In this document: piece by piece, positions 43,899-53,027 of the stretch
Layout of the letters: each line of letters opens with the position of its first letter
Position numbering within the stretch: position 1 is the stretch's first letter
Assembly (NCBI GenBank): GCA_027533395.1
Contig: JAPZUF010000010.1
Coordinates: 186,001-250,000, forward strand
Length of the DNA stretch: 64,000 nucleotides
Reading direction: 5' to 3'
Source: Cyclobacteriaceae bacterium
GTDB taxonomy: Bacteria > Bacteroidota > Bacteroidia > Cytophagales > Cyclobacteriaceae
The notes under the pieces: model-generated
Seen by the model: the letters and a program-made list of their open reading frames with translations, nothing else
Told to the model about the DNA's origin: nothing
Databases searched by the model: none
Position numbers and translations under genes: made by a program

Positions 43899-45758
43899 TT
43901 GCCGGCCTATACCTATGCGCAAACTGGCGATATCGATAGTTTAAAAAGTTTAGTGCGAAGTGATAATAAAATTTTACAAATTCAGGCTTACACAGAGTTA
44001 TGTTGGGAATACAAATTTAGAAATGCAGATTCGGCTAGAACATTCGGGAAAAAAGCTATTGAATTGGCAGAGCAAATTAATAATGATTCTTTACGTGCTA
44101 ATGCCTTACATGCAGTGGGTATAACGTATCAGGCACAAGGCGATTACAAAGAAGCATTAGTGTATGAATCACAAACCCTAGCGTTAAGAGATAGTGAAAA
44201 GCAACCTATCAAAGTAGCAGATTCATACAATAATCTGGGTATCATTCAAGATGAATTAGGTAATCAGGCTGAAGCACTGGCATATTACGACAAAGCCAGG
44301 AGGATTTATGAAAAGCAAAAAGCACTAGAAAAATTAGCAGGTGTTTGGGTTAATATTGGCATTGTACATAAAGCACAAAAGGAATATGCCAAAGCGATAA
44401 CCTATTACAAACTCGCTGTCGATTTATATCGAACTACAGGAAATCAATTTGGAGCCGCAGCTTGCCAGTCTAACCTAGGCTCGATTTATCTATACTTAAA
44501 AAAGTATGATAGTTCGCTTCTGTATTCGCAAATAGCTATAGCTTATTTCGAAGAACAGAAAATCAGGCAATTTTTACCCATTGCATTATCAAATGCAGCT
44601 ATTGCGCACGACACGTTGAAAAATTATACGCAGGCCATTGATTATTTTAAAAGAGCAATACAAATTCAAAGGGAGTTTCAAAGCAATAAAGAGTTGTCTT
44701 TCTCTTTAATTCATTTAGCCGGAATTTACGCTAAACAAAAATTGTATGGCGATGCTAAAAAACTAGTAGATGAAGCCTACACATTAGCAAAGGCAAGCGG
44801 AATAAAAGAACAGCAAATGCAGGCTTTCCATCTGTTAGCTAGCATTGCGGAAGCTCAACACGATTATAAGGCTTCGCTTGGCTTTATTAAGCAAGCTGAA
44901 ACTTTAGAGGATAGTATTTTTCAGCTGGAGAAAACAAAACAGATAGCAACTATTGAAACGCAATACGAAACTGAAAAAAAAGAACAGTTGTTGCGCGAAC
45001 AACAATTGAAGCTTACCCAGAATCAATACTTACTCATCTTTCTTATTATTTTATTTTTTCTTTTAATCCTAGTTGTTTTTTTGTGGCGCAAAAAGATAAC
45101 AATAGAAACAAGGCAAGTACAAGCAGAGCGCGAGAAGCAATTTCAAATTCAACTTACATCAGCTTTAATCCAATCGCAAGAGAAGGAGAGAAGTCGTGTT
45201 GCAAAAGATTTACACGATGGACTTGGTCAGTATATCTCATCAGTAAAAATGATCATCAATCAATCTGAAGATTCTGTGCAAAAACAAGCTGATATTATTT
45301 TAAACGAAATGCATCAGGAAATCAGAAAGATTTCGTTTAACATGATGCCAACTTCTCTTCAGCTATTCGGACTTGGAAAAGCTTTGCAAGAGTTAAGCGA
45401 TAGAATAAAACAAACCATTCGTATAACAATACACATCAATGATTTAACAGATGCAAAACGACTGACTGAGGAAGAAGAAACAGCTTTGTATCGCATCATA
45501 CAAGAATGGATAAACAATTCTATTAAACACGCTAATGCAAATGAAATTTTTATCACCCTATCTTTCGAAGACGGAAAATACAACCTAATGATTGAAGATA
45601 ATGGAAAAGAATTTCAAATAGAGAAGGCGAAGAAAAGTAATGGCAATGGTTGGAAAAATATGATATCACGAATTCAAATGGTACAAGGTCAATTTAATGT
45701 AGACTCATCTCCAGCTGGAACAACTTTCACGCTTGAATTTTTTGTTAAAGAAGTGTAA
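43899..45758 (+). CDS. TPR sensor histidine kinase of the NarL type (HisKA_3), start uncertain
   Basis: A 619-residue kinase: tetratricopeptide repeats (about residues 20-330), a coiled coil, one membrane helix (about 375-392, YLLIFLIILFFLLILVVFLW), HisKA_3 with EKERSRVAKDLHDGLGQ (His near residue 439) and HATPase. The final asparagine and glycine boxes (IIQEWINNSIKH and EDNGK, GWKN) are present. The start codon here is TTG and leaves only a stub of the signal peptide. In another frame, MSKTNPLLF from 43861 would join to LIWCLPAYTYAQ if one T were added to the run at 43885-43888, so a one-base loss is likely. It forms a pair with the response regulator 11 nt downstream. Confidence 0.82.
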   Translation: MPAYTYAQTGDIDSLKSLVRSDNKILQIQAYTELCWEYKFRNADSARTFGKKAIELAEQINNDSLRANALHAVGITYQAQGDYKEALVYESQTLALRDSEKQPIKVADSYNNLGIIQDELGNQAEALAYYDKARRIYEKQKALEKLAGVWVNIGIVHKAQKEYAKAITYYKLAVDLYRTTGNQFGAAACQSNLGSIYLYLKKYDSSLLYSQIAIAYFEEQKIRQFLPIALSNAAIAHDTLKNYTQAIDYFKRAIQIQREFQSNKELSFSLIHLAGIYAKQKLYGDAKKLVDEAYTLAKASGIKEQQMQAFHLLASIAEAQHDYKASLGFIKQAETLEDSIFQLEKTKQIATIETQYETEKKEQLLREQQLKLTQNQYLLIFLIILFFLLILVVFLWRKKITIETRQVQAEREKQFQIQLTSALIQSQEKERSRVAKDLHDGLGQYISSVKMIINQSEDSVQKQADIILNEMHQEIRKISFNMMPTSLQLFGLGKALQELSDRIKQTIRITIHINDLTDAKRLTEEEETALYRIIQEWINNSIKHANANEIFITLSFEDGKYNLMIEDNGKEFQIEKAKKSNGNGWKNMISRIQMVQGQFNVDSSPAGTTFTLEFFVKEV

Positions 45759-45769
45759 AAATCCAGATT

Positions 45770-46372
45770 ATGAAAATTGCTTTACTAGATGATCATCGGA
45801 TAGTAGTTGAAGGCATTCGCAATTTGCTGGAGCCACAACACGAAGTCGTTAGTATTTTTACAGAAGCAAATCAACTTTTAAGATTCTTACATAGTAATGA
45901 AATCGATTTGCTTATTACAGATTATCAAATGCCGGATACAAACGGAATAGAAGTTTGTAAACAGGCAAAGGCAATTCAACCTTTGTTAAAAGTATTATTG
46001 TTGAGCATGCACGATGAAACTCCTATTGTGCAACAGGCAATTCAGGCCGGTGTAAATGGATTTTTGATTAAGTCTGTATCGCGCCAAGAATTAGCATTGG
46101 CACTAGAAAAAATCAGTAAAGGATTAAATTATTACAGTGCAGAAATCAGCAAAAAACTTATACAAGAAGATTCACTCATAAAATTATCCGAGCGGGAATT
46201 TCAAGTATTACAATTAATTCTGAAAGAGAAAAGCAATAAGCAAATTGCAGACACTTTGTTTTTAAGCGAACGAACAGTGGAAACCTATCGGAAGAATCTT
46301 TATAAAAAAGCAAACGCCACAACACTTGTCGGACTGGTAAAATTCGGATATGAGCATCACTTGATGCCTTAA
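45770..46372 (+). CDS. NarL/LuxR-family response regulator
   Basis: A 200-residue two-domain regulator. The receiver has the acidic pocket LLDDHR (D7, D8), the phospho-acceptor D51 in LLITDYQMP and a conserved lysine in FLIKS near residue 100. The C-terminal LuxR-type helix-turn-helix spans about residues 136-195 (LSEREFQVLQLILKEKSNKQIADTLFLSERTVETYRKNLYKK). It lies 11 nt after the TPR kinase gene, its likely partner. The regulon is unknown, but a palindrome in the next intergenic region is a candidate site. Confidence 0.93.
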   Translation: MKIALLDDHRIVVEGIRNLLEPQHEVVSIFTEANQLLRFLHSNEIDLLITDYQMPDTNGIEVCKQAKAIQPLLKVLLLSMHDETPIVQQAIQAGVNGFLIKSVSRQELALALEKISKGLNYYSAEISKKLIQEDSLIKLSEREFQVLQLILKEKSNKQIADTLFLSERTVETYRKNLYKKANATTLVGLVKFGYEHHLMP

Positions 46373-46374
46373 AT

Positions 46375-46390
46375 TCCGTACTTGTACGGA
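46375..46390. promoter_or_regulatory. Perfect palindrome TCCGTACTTGTACGGA, candidate operator
   Basis: A 16-bp palindrome sits 2 nt after the response-regulator stop and about 80 nt before the secreted-protein gene. The half-site TACGGA recurs at 46408-46413, 23 nt downstream. It could also fold as a small hairpin. Binding by the adjacent LuxR-type regulator is a hypothesis. Confidence 0.35.
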
Positions 46391-46472
46391 GGGCTTGCAG
46401 TGGAAAATACGGATACCACATAGTTAACAATACTACTAGTTTTGGTTTATAAATTTTTAAACCGGAACTATC

Positions 46473-47471
46473 ATGAAAAAATTATTCGCAACAGCATTTT
46501 TATGTTCGTGTATTACACTAACATTTGCACAAACCCTCACTCGAGACGACATTACCGATAAAGGAGGATATGGTGAAAACAAATTAAAGAACGCACCCAA
46601 GAAAGTTTACATCGCAAGTTTCCGCACATTCTTTCATGTTATGGCCTCTGCTGATGCTTCTTCTATCGGAGGATCTTACAAAGGCAACACAAAAACTTCT
46701 ATGACTGTTGCCATCAGCGGAGTTGATACACCTGATTTTATGGAGATCACCAATGCAGCTTATAAAAAATTTACAGACGATTTAAAGGCGAAAGGATACG
46801 AGATATTAACGGCAGATGACGCAGCCAAATCTGATGAATATACGGATTGGATTAAAAAAGAAGGAGGCCAAGTTAGCTATGCACAAGTGCCGGGTTATGT
46901 AAGTGCAGTACCAAGTGGATATAGCTATTTTATAAAAAAAGAAACTAAAAAAGGAAGAGAGAAATCTTCCTTCTTAGATAAGAGTCCGAAAATATCGCGC
47001 GATTTGGAGGGTGCAATTGTAATAGATGTAAATTTTGCTTTTCCATTTCTGGATATGAAAACAGCTTCGTCTAACATGATTGGATTTTCTTCAGTGAAAG
47101 CAAAAGTCGATTTTGAATTAGGAACTGCTTTTGGGCAAGATGGAATGGCGGCCGTAATTTACCCAAGCATGTTTAAGTTTGTAAGCAGCGAAGGCATGGG
47201 CAAAGACGCCATTTTAAATGTTCGGCTTAAAGGGGAAGGCTTTGATATTGAAGCGCCAGTTTTTAAGGATAAAAAGTTTAAAGAAATGACAGCCGCATCG
47301 ATGAACTCATCGCCAAATTATTACGGCATCATTTTCCAGAATAACGTTAAGGTAAATGTATCACACTATGCAGAGTGCGATGGCGCATTATATAAACAAG
47401 AAGCATTGAGACTAATGAACGAGTTCACTGATCATGCTCTGACAATATTTTATGATTATGCTAAAAAATAA
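46473..47471 (+). CDS. Secreted hypothetical protein, unknown function
   Basis: A 332-residue protein with a Sec signal peptide (LFATAFLCSCITLTFAQ, cleavage after residue 19). The mature part reads as alpha/beta, with KKVYIASFRTFFHVM near residue 45, a Rossmann-like AYKKFTDDLKAKGYEILTADDA near residue 100, and a hydrophobic beta strand run AIVIDVNFAFPFLD near residue 180. I do not recognise a family or a catalytic site. It follows the two-component pair and a palindrome and ends at a strong terminator, so it is a candidate target of that pair. Confidence 0.7.
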   Translation: MKKLFATAFLCSCITLTFAQTLTRDDITDKGGYGENKLKNAPKKVYIASFRTFFHVMASADASSIGGSYKGNTKTSMTVAISGVDTPDFMEITNAAYKKFTDDLKAKGYEILTADDAAKSDEYTDWIKKEGGQVSYAQVPGYVSAVPSGYSYFIKKETKKGREKSSFLDKSPKISRDLEGAIVIDVNFAFPFLDMKTASSNMIGFSSVKAKVDFELGTAFGQDGMAAVIYPSMFKFVSSEGMGKDAILNVRLKGEGFDIEAPVFKDKKFKEMTAASMNSSPNYYGIIFQNNVKVNVSHYAECDGALYKQEALRLMNEFTDHALTIFYDYAKK

Positions 47472-47494
47472 ATTTGTTTAAGTTAGGTAAAGTT

Positions 47495-47525
47495 AAGAGT
47501 CGGCACCTCTTACCGACTCTTTTTT
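47495..47525 (+). terminator. Intrinsic terminator after the secreted protein
   Basis: AAGAGTCGG (47495-47503) pairs with CCGACTCTT (47513-47521) with a 9-nt loop, followed by a T run to 47525. Confidence 0.85.
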
Positions 47526-47570
47526 ATTATGAGCTTCTTCCGAACCTTATAGTTCCGGTCGGAAGCGGAG

Positions 47571-47595
47571 AAGGGTTCTGTTTTACAGAACCTTT
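47571..47595. repeat. Hairpin without U tract near the end of the minus-strand operon
   Basis: AAGGGTTCTG (47571-47580) pairs with CAGAACCTTT (47586-47595) with one wobble. It lies just after the stop of the minus-strand gene ending at 47606; on that strand no T run follows, so it may be an RNA-stabilising or weak terminator hairpin. Confidence 0.5.
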
Positions 47596-47605
47596 TACTT
47601 TTTGA

Positions 47606-48772
47606 TTAAAAACTTCCGGAGGAACCACCACCGCTATGCGTTCCGCCACCACCTTCAAATTGTTTTTCAGGGATTTTATTTCCTCCCAATGTTTGACTTG
47701 CCAATACAGATTGTACAAGTTGGCTATTCCAATTTTCTTTTAATAATTCTTCTGTAGTAAAGCCATACTTCGGTTGACGTAACCATCTAAATAAAAATAA
47801 GCCAATGATTATTAAAATTATTCCGGAGATGGTGAGCGTAATTTCAGGTTTGTTAAAACTATAATAGTACTTAAATGTAAAAACAGTAAACGCTAGCACC
47901 AATAAACTGATGCGATACATGACAGTATCTTTTTTCTTTAAGCCAAAAAATAAATATAGAATGGGTATGAGAATAGTTAAGCAGTAAAATAACCACGCAA
48001 ACGGAATATCATCTCCGGGTTGCAATGGCAAGCCTAATAATGCGATGCTAAGTTCGCGAACAACTAAATAATTTACAGATGCGTATAAACTTATAAGCGA
48101 TAAAGATTCCGATAGCCACCAAACATATTGAAACTCAAAAGCCGTTTTCAACCGTTGTAAATATTTTACGAACAGATAAAGCACAAGACTTAAACCAAAG
48201 TAAATAAAAGGCAATAAAGAAGTGATTGTTGAAAAGTAATCATCAATCACATTAAAAACTAGATAAAGTAGAATAAGAAATGCAATAAAAGTATTAATTA
48301 AGTCGAGATAACGAAAGGCTATAAAAGAACAAATAAGAAATGAAATAATTAAACCGGATGTTAATCCTAAATCAAAGAATAAGATAATTCCTAAACCTGT
48401 AAAACCTCCAGCATGATAAACCAAAGCTTCGGTTACGCCACTTTTAAAATGTTTCAAATTCTTGATGACAATCAGTTCGACAAAAACAAATGAAGCTAAT
48501 CCATAGATTAGAAACAAAAACCCTGCAATCTCTTCCTCTTTTATATCATTAAACATCAAAGCGAACATGCCTGTTAGTCCACCCAGGCCAACTAAGGTGG
48601 CAATAAACAATAAAACCCTGATGAAAATATTGGGATGATAGAAATCTGATGGTGATTGCTTGATGGCTGCTTCACTTTGTGCTGCATCAATGACGTTAGC
48701 TTGTTTCCATCTTTTAATTTCTTTGATGAAGTAAAGATTTTGTAGAGATGAGGATGAATAAGCGTGCTTCAT
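47606..48772 (-). CDS. Multi-pass membrane protein with Gly/Ser-rich C terminus
   Basis: A 388-residue inner-membrane protein with about nine or ten hydrophobic helices between residues 50 and 360. The N-terminal soluble part has NLYFIKEIKRWKQANVIDAAQSEAAIKQ. The C terminus ends EGGGGTHSGGGSSGSF, a glycine/serine tail also seen in TPM-domain-type proteins. It resembles the neighbouring DUF2157 protein in layout, suggesting that the two genes are a related pair. The gene overlaps that neighbour by 4 nt. No function is known to me. Confidence 0.7.
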   Translation of the reverse strand: MKHAYSSSSLQNLYFIKEIKRWKQANVIDAAQSEAAIKQSPSDFYHPNIFIRVLLFIATLVGLGGLTGMFALMFNDIKEEEIAGFLFLIYGLASFVFVELIVIKNLKHFKSGVTEALVYHAGGFTGLGIILFFDLGLTSGLIISFLICSFIAFRYLDLINTFIAFLILLYLVFNVIDDYFSTITSLLPFIYFGLSLVLYLFVKYLQRLKTAFEFQYVWWLSESLSLISLYASVNYLVVRELSIALLGLPLQPGDDIPFAWLFYCLTILIPILYLFFGLKKKDTVMYRISLLVLAFTVFTFKYYYSFNKPEITLTISGIILIIIGLFLFRWLRQPKYGFTTEELLKENWNSQLVQSVLASQTLGGNKIPEKQFEGGGGTHSGGGSSGSF

Positions 48773-49725
48773 ACTTTTCTTTTAAAAATTTTACGAGCTG
48801 TAATGATGAAGAAAATCAAACCACCACAAGAAAACATAAAATATAAAAACCAAATGGCTTCAAAAAAATCGGTATCACTAATCCAATAAGTTGTTACGAT
48901 ATAGGCAACCACAATAGAATACACAAAAAATAAAAGTGAGTTTGTTTGTCTGGATAAATAAATACCTAAACCAACACTGCTATATAATAGCAAGGTAAAC
49001 CAACCTGCTGAGTCTTTATTAAATAAACCTGATAAGCCAGCAATAAAAATCAGCAGTAAACCAAAATGATAATAGGTAAAAGTAAAATGAGATTTTATTT
49101 CATATTTATTAAGTAAAAAGGCTAAGGCGATTAATGCCAAGCCGAAAATAATGGAAACATTAACAAGCGGAGCAACCGTAAAAAAATCATAACTATGCCA
49201 AGCAATAGGCGAGGTGCTAATGCCAAAAAATGCTGCTAGTGCTGTAATACCTAAAGACAATACACCAATATGATCAAAGCGATACGCGATAAAGAAAAAT
49301 ATAATTGCTGAGAATAAAGAGCTAACACCTAAATATTGGTTCAGCAACTCAAACTGGAATTGTAAATACCCCAACACAGCTACTAACAACAAAGCTCCAA
49401 GTAAAACGATATAATCCAAATAAGGCAGAGCGTGTTCTACTTTACTTTCTGAGAATGGTTTCCCTTTTAAAAAGGCAAATATAAAACAAGCAATCGTAGC
49501 TAGACTTAAACCAATTATACTAATAATATGTCCTATACTGCCAATATTTAAATAAATGATGATACCCACACCGGCCGTGAACAACATAACGCCCAAGTAT
49601 AATAAGGTGCGTAATTCATAAAAAACCGACACAAGTTTTCCGCTATAAATGGCTTGTAGTTGAGAAGCTTGTTCTTCTTGAATAATATTTTTTTCGAGGA
49701 GGTCTTTTATTTTTTCTTGAATCAT
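48769..49725 (-). CDS. DUF2157-type membrane protein
   Basis: A 318-residue membrane protein. A short cytosolic N terminus (EKIKDLLEKNIIQEEQASQLQAIY) of the DUF2157 type is followed by about nine or ten hydrophobic helices (residues 35-310) and a basic C terminus ARKIFKRKV. DUF2157 proteins have no known role. It overlaps by 4 nt both the DUF2461 gene upstream and the Gly-rich membrane protein downstream, so all are co-translated from one operon whose first gene is murF. Confidence 0.75.
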   Translation of the reverse strand: MIQEKIKDLLEKNIIQEEQASQLQAIYSGKLVSVFYELRTLLYLGVMLFTAGVGIIIYLNIGSIGHIISIIGLSLATIACFIFAFLKGKPFSESKVEHALPYLDYIVLLGALLLVAVLGYLQFQFELLNQYLGVSSLFSAIIFFFIAYRFDHIGVLSLGITALAAFFGISTSPIAWHSYDFFTVAPLVNVSIIFGLALIALAFLLNKYEIKSHFTFTYYHFGLLLIFIAGLSGLFNKDSAGWFTLLLYSSVGLGIYLSRQTNSLLFFVYSIVVAYIVTTYWISDTDFFEAIWFLYFMFSCGGLIFFIITARKIFKRKV

Positions 49726-50375
49726 GCTAAGGCTTGTTTTAGAAAAGCATTTAAAGGTTGTATGGCTTTGGCTATTTTGGCTAACTCTTTATGAAAATTA
49801 GGATTTGTTACATCTTTATCTGTAAAATTATAAGAAACAATAAAACTTTTATGTTGCAATAAGCTAATGTGTGGATGATCTTTAGGATATCCTTTCGGTG
49901 CAGTTTTGAGTTTATCGAAATCGTCTAATCCAACAAAATATTTTTTGAAAGATGCAGCCTTCATCATTTTTAAAAAGGCTTCTGCGTTATAATCAATCTC
50001 TTGTCTGATCTTGGCTAAATTTTCTGCATCGGGCATGTAAATTCCTCCGGCTAAAAAACTTTTCCCGGGTTCGATGTGTAAATAAAAACCGGGCTCTTGT
50101 TCCATTTTTCCTTTAGCAGAAAAACCTGCGCCAAAGTTGGTTTTGTAAGGGCGTTTATCTTTAGAGAAACGAACATCCCTATAAATCCTAAAAGCCATTT
50201 TTCGTGGATTAAGCGCGCCTAAACTCTCATCAATCTTTATTAATTCTTTGTGAAACACTTCCAGAAAATCTTCGAATAAGGTTTTGGCTTCTAGGTATTG
50301 ATTTTTATTTTTTTCGAACCAATCGCGGTTGTTGTTTTTAGTTAACTTAGATAAGAAAGTTAAAATCTGCTTCAT
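49722..50375 (-). CDS. DUF2461 (TIGR02453) family protein
   Basis: A 217-residue cytosolic protein of the DUF2461 family. The signature NNNRDWFEKNKNQYLEAKTLFEDFL near residues 14-38, RIYRDVRFSKDKRPYKTNFGAGFS near residue 63 and PGFYLHIEPGKSFLAGGIYMP near residue 95 are all present. Members are widespread and uncharacterised. It overlaps the histidine kinase gene and the DUF2157 gene by 4 nt each, which gives no functional hint beyond co-expression. Confidence 0.88.
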   Translation of the reverse strand: MKQILTFLSKLTKNNNRDWFEKNKNQYLEAKTLFEDFLEVFHKELIKIDESLGALNPRKMAFRIYRDVRFSKDKRPYKTNFGAGFSAKGKMEQEPGFYLHIEPGKSFLAGGIYMPDAENLAKIRQEIDYNAEAFLKMMKAASFKKYFVGLDDFDKLKTAPKGYPKDHPHISLLQHKSFIVSYNFTDKDVTNPNFHKELAKIAKAIQPLNAFLKQALA

Positions 50376-51682
50376 ATTTTGGTGGCATTTAAAACGGGAA
50401 CTTTAACAATGAAAACACTACCTTCAGCAATAGTCGATTGAACTTCAATAGTGCCGTTTAACTGTTTTATTGCTTCCAGTGTGATAAACAAACCTAATCC
50501 ACTTCCATTGGAAGTATCAGTACCGCGATAAAACATATCAAAAATTTTATCAACATGTTCATCCGATATACCGCTTCCATTATCTTCTACTTTAATAATA
50601 AAGTGAGTGTTTGTTAACTCACCATTGATTTTAATAAATGGATTTATTTTTCCAGGAGTGTGGTATTTGATGGCATTTCCAATGAGGTTGTTTAAAATGG
50701 TTTTCCATCGAGCTTTATCGGTTTGCAGCGTGAGTTTTTCCTGAATGTTAATTTCAAAAGTAATTCCTTCTGCTCCATCCTGATAACGCAAGGCATCAAC
50801 TTGTTGTTGAATAAATGATTTGAAATGTACTTCTTCAGATTTTAATTCTAATCTAACATTTCTGGAGTATTCAATAATTTCTTTGATAAAATCATCTTGT
50901 GCTTTTACTCTCTCCTGAATCATCGTCATATATTTTTTTAATTCAGCAGTATCATTTTCAAATTTCGCCAAATTGGTAAGACCTAAAATAGAACTAAGTG
51001 GCGAGCGTAGATCGTGTGAAATACTGTACACAAAACGATCGAGTTCCTGATTTAACTTTTCTAATTCTTTATTTTTAGAGATTAAAATTTTTTCTTGCTC
51101 TTTCAGCTCACTCTCAGCTTCCATATTGAGCTCAACTAAAAAGTAAACAATTAAAATAGACGTTGTAACTCCAATTAAAAAATTAATGATTAAGCTGATG
51201 GTTATATAATTAGCTGGAGGATGTTGTTCATATGGCAATCTGAAATCTCCAAAGAAAGCTATGAAGAAAGCAGCGCCTACTAAAAGAGAGAAAAGAATGT
51301 TTACTATCTTATGTGAAAAACCAACTAATGCAAATGAAGCAATACTAAAAGGGACGAATAAGATAAATACACCAGCTTCGAATGGGTCGCTGATGGCCGA
51401 CATAAAGGTTGTAGCTAACGCGGCAGTTAACAACAGCATTTTAGAAACAATGATTCTGCCGGATTTCAAAAGCCATAAGGATGCTAATGGTGTGATCAGT
51501 AGAATAGAATAAAAAGGTAAGGCATAGTATACCTTATTAATTAAATCAACTGTAGAGTAAATAACAGCAATGGAGGCTGAAACAAAACACAAAAAGACAG
51601 TTAAACGAAATCGTTTCTTCTCAGCAGAAGCAAAAGAAGAATAGTGATAAGGCGAGAAAAAATCGATGATGGGATTTATCAC
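50372..51682 (-). CDS. Membrane histidine kinase (HisKA)
   Basis: A 436-residue sensor kinase. Six hydrophobic helices span about residues 28-185, with short loops and no separate periplasmic sensor domain. A coiled coil (about 186-215) leads to the HisKA domain, RFVYSISHDLRSPLSSILG with H223, and a complete HATPase domain: NLIGNAIKYHT, EDNGSGI, FYRGTDTSNGSGLGLF. Its start is GTG. It lies 10 nt after murF and overlaps DUF2461. No response regulator is adjacent, so its partner is elsewhere. It resembles the broken TPR kinase at 21736-23502 in its catalytic half. Confidence 0.9.
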   Translation of the reverse strand: MINPIIDFFSPYHYSSFASAEKKRFRLTVFLCFVSASIAVIYSTVDLINKVYYALPFYSILLITPLASLWLLKSGRIIVSKMLLLTAALATTFMSAISDPFEAGVFILFVPFSIASFALVGFSHKIVNILFSLLVGAAFFIAFFGDFRLPYEQHPPANYITISLIINFLIGVTTSILIVYFLVELNMEAESELKEQEKILISKNKELEKLNQELDRFVYSISHDLRSPLSSILGLTNLAKFENDTAELKKYMTMIQERVKAQDDFIKEIIEYSRNVRLELKSEEVHFKSFIQQQVDALRYQDGAEGITFEINIQEKLTLQTDKARWKTILNNLIGNAIKYHTPGKINPFIKINGELTNTHFIIKVEDNGSGISDEHVDKIFDMFYRGTDTSNGSGLGLFITLEAIKQLNGTIEVQSTIAEGSVFIVKVPVLNATKI

Positions 51683-51692
51683 AAATAGCTGT

Positions 51693-52976
51693 TCATAGTA
51701 TGTAATCTACAATTTTTTCTAATCCTATCCCACGTGAAGCTTTAACCAAAATTACCGCATCATTGAATTGATGTTTTTTTAATGCTTCTATTAATGCATC
51801 TCTACTATCGAAATGATTGGCAGTAGGTAAAACTTTTTTAGCAGATTCCATCAACTTGCCACAAAGCCAAACTTCATGGATTCCCTCTTCAACAAGTTTG
51901 CCAAGGTTTTCATGTTCAGCCTGTGCTTCTTCTTCCAATTCGAACATATCGCCTAAAATTACCACTTTGTTTTTTGCATGCATGGCTTTTAAGTTTTCAA
52001 TCGCTGCTTTCATCGAGCTGGGATTAGCATTATATGCATCTAAAATAATTTTATTGTTTCCCTTGTCAATAATTTGAGAGCGCATATTACCTGGTTCATA
52101 TTGGGCAATGGCATTGTTTGCTTTTAGGGGATCCACATTAAAATATTTGCCAATGCATAAAGCTGCTGCAATATTTTCAAAGTTATAGGAACCAACAAGA
52201 TGTGTTTTAACGACATCATTATTTTCGGCTAGCACGGTAATGAATGGATCGGCATCGATCAATTTGCAAAAATAAAAATCTTGTTCTTGTGGATAGAAGA
52301 TAGGTTGCTCAAATCTCTTCGCCATATTTAGTAAAATAGGATTGAGCGAGTTGATGAAAACCACACCTTGGTGTTCGCGTAAGTATTGAAATAATTCTGA
52401 TTTTCCTCGAATGATATTCTCGAAACCACCAAACGTCCCGATATGTGCTTTGCCAATATTAGTGATAAAGCCATGTGTCGGTTGGGCAATTTTACTTAAG
52501 GCATCAATTTCACCTACATGATTGGCGCCCATTTCGATTACGGCTATTTCATGTTGTGGTGTAATGGATAGAATAGATAAGGGTACACCAATGTGATTGT
52601 TTAAATTTCCTCTTGTAGCAAATGTATGGTAAGTTGTTTGCAATACGGCATGTGTTAATTCTTTGCTAGTGGTTTTACCATTAGAACCTGTTAAACCAAT
52701 TACCGGAATCTTTAAAGTTCTTCTATGATAACTAGCTAAAGCTTGTAAAGTTTGCAAAACATCTTCCACAAGAACAAAGCGATTATCTTTAGCAAAAGCA
52801 GGGTCGTCAATAACAGCTAGTCTGGCACCACCTTCTAATGCTTGGGCAGCTAATTGGTTTGCATTAAAATTGGGGCCACGCAAAGCAAAGAAAATACAAC
52901 CTACTGGTAAATTTCTGGTATCGGTAGAAACGACAGGATGCTCTAAAAAAATTCGATGTAATTGCTCGATATTCAT
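51693..52976 (-). CDS. murF: UDP-N-acetylmuramoyl-tripeptide--D-alanyl-D-alanine ligase
   Basis: MurF adds D-Ala-D-Ala to the UDP-MurNAc-tripeptide in the cytosol, the last soluble step of peptidoglycan precursor synthesis. The 427-residue protein has the N-terminal substrate domain with VVSTDTRNLPVGCIFFALRG, the ATP-binding loop GLTGSNGKTTSKEL near residues 94-107, ATRGNLNNHIGVPLS, EMGANHVGEID near residue 150 and LDAYNANPSSMKAA near residue 315. It is the first gene of a five-gene minus-strand operon and is not in the usual mur/dcw cluster. Confidence 0.95.
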   Translation of the reverse strand: MNIEQLHRIFLEHPVVSTDTRNLPVGCIFFALRGPNFNANQLAAQALEGGARLAVIDDPAFAKDNRFVLVEDVLQTLQALASYHRRTLKIPVIGLTGSNGKTTSKELTHAVLQTTYHTFATRGNLNNHIGVPLSILSITPQHEIAVIEMGANHVGEIDALSKIAQPTHGFITNIGKAHIGTFGGFENIIRGKSELFQYLREHQGVVFINSLNPILLNMAKRFEQPIFYPQEQDFYFCKLIDADPFITVLAENNDVVKTHLVGSYNFENIAAALCIGKYFNVDPLKANNAIAQYEPGNMRSQIIDKGNNKIILDAYNANPSSMKAAIENLKAMHAKNKVVILGDMFELEEEAQAEHENLGKLVEEGIHEVWLCGKLMESAKKVLPTANHFDSRDALIEALKKHQFNDAVILVKASRGIGLEKIVDYIL

Positions 52977-53027
52977 TTAAAAAAACTTATTCGGCAAGAT
53001 AACAGGTCTGCTTGTTTGTCGTTACTA

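Noticed and set aside
47527-47718. Minus-strand 63-residue frame
   Set aside because: It overlaps the end of the Gly-rich membrane protein in another frame and spans a hairpin; no coding sense.
52962-53027. Longer 5' end of the FG-GAP protein gene
   Set aside because: It overlaps the murF start and its residues do not fit before the signal peptide.
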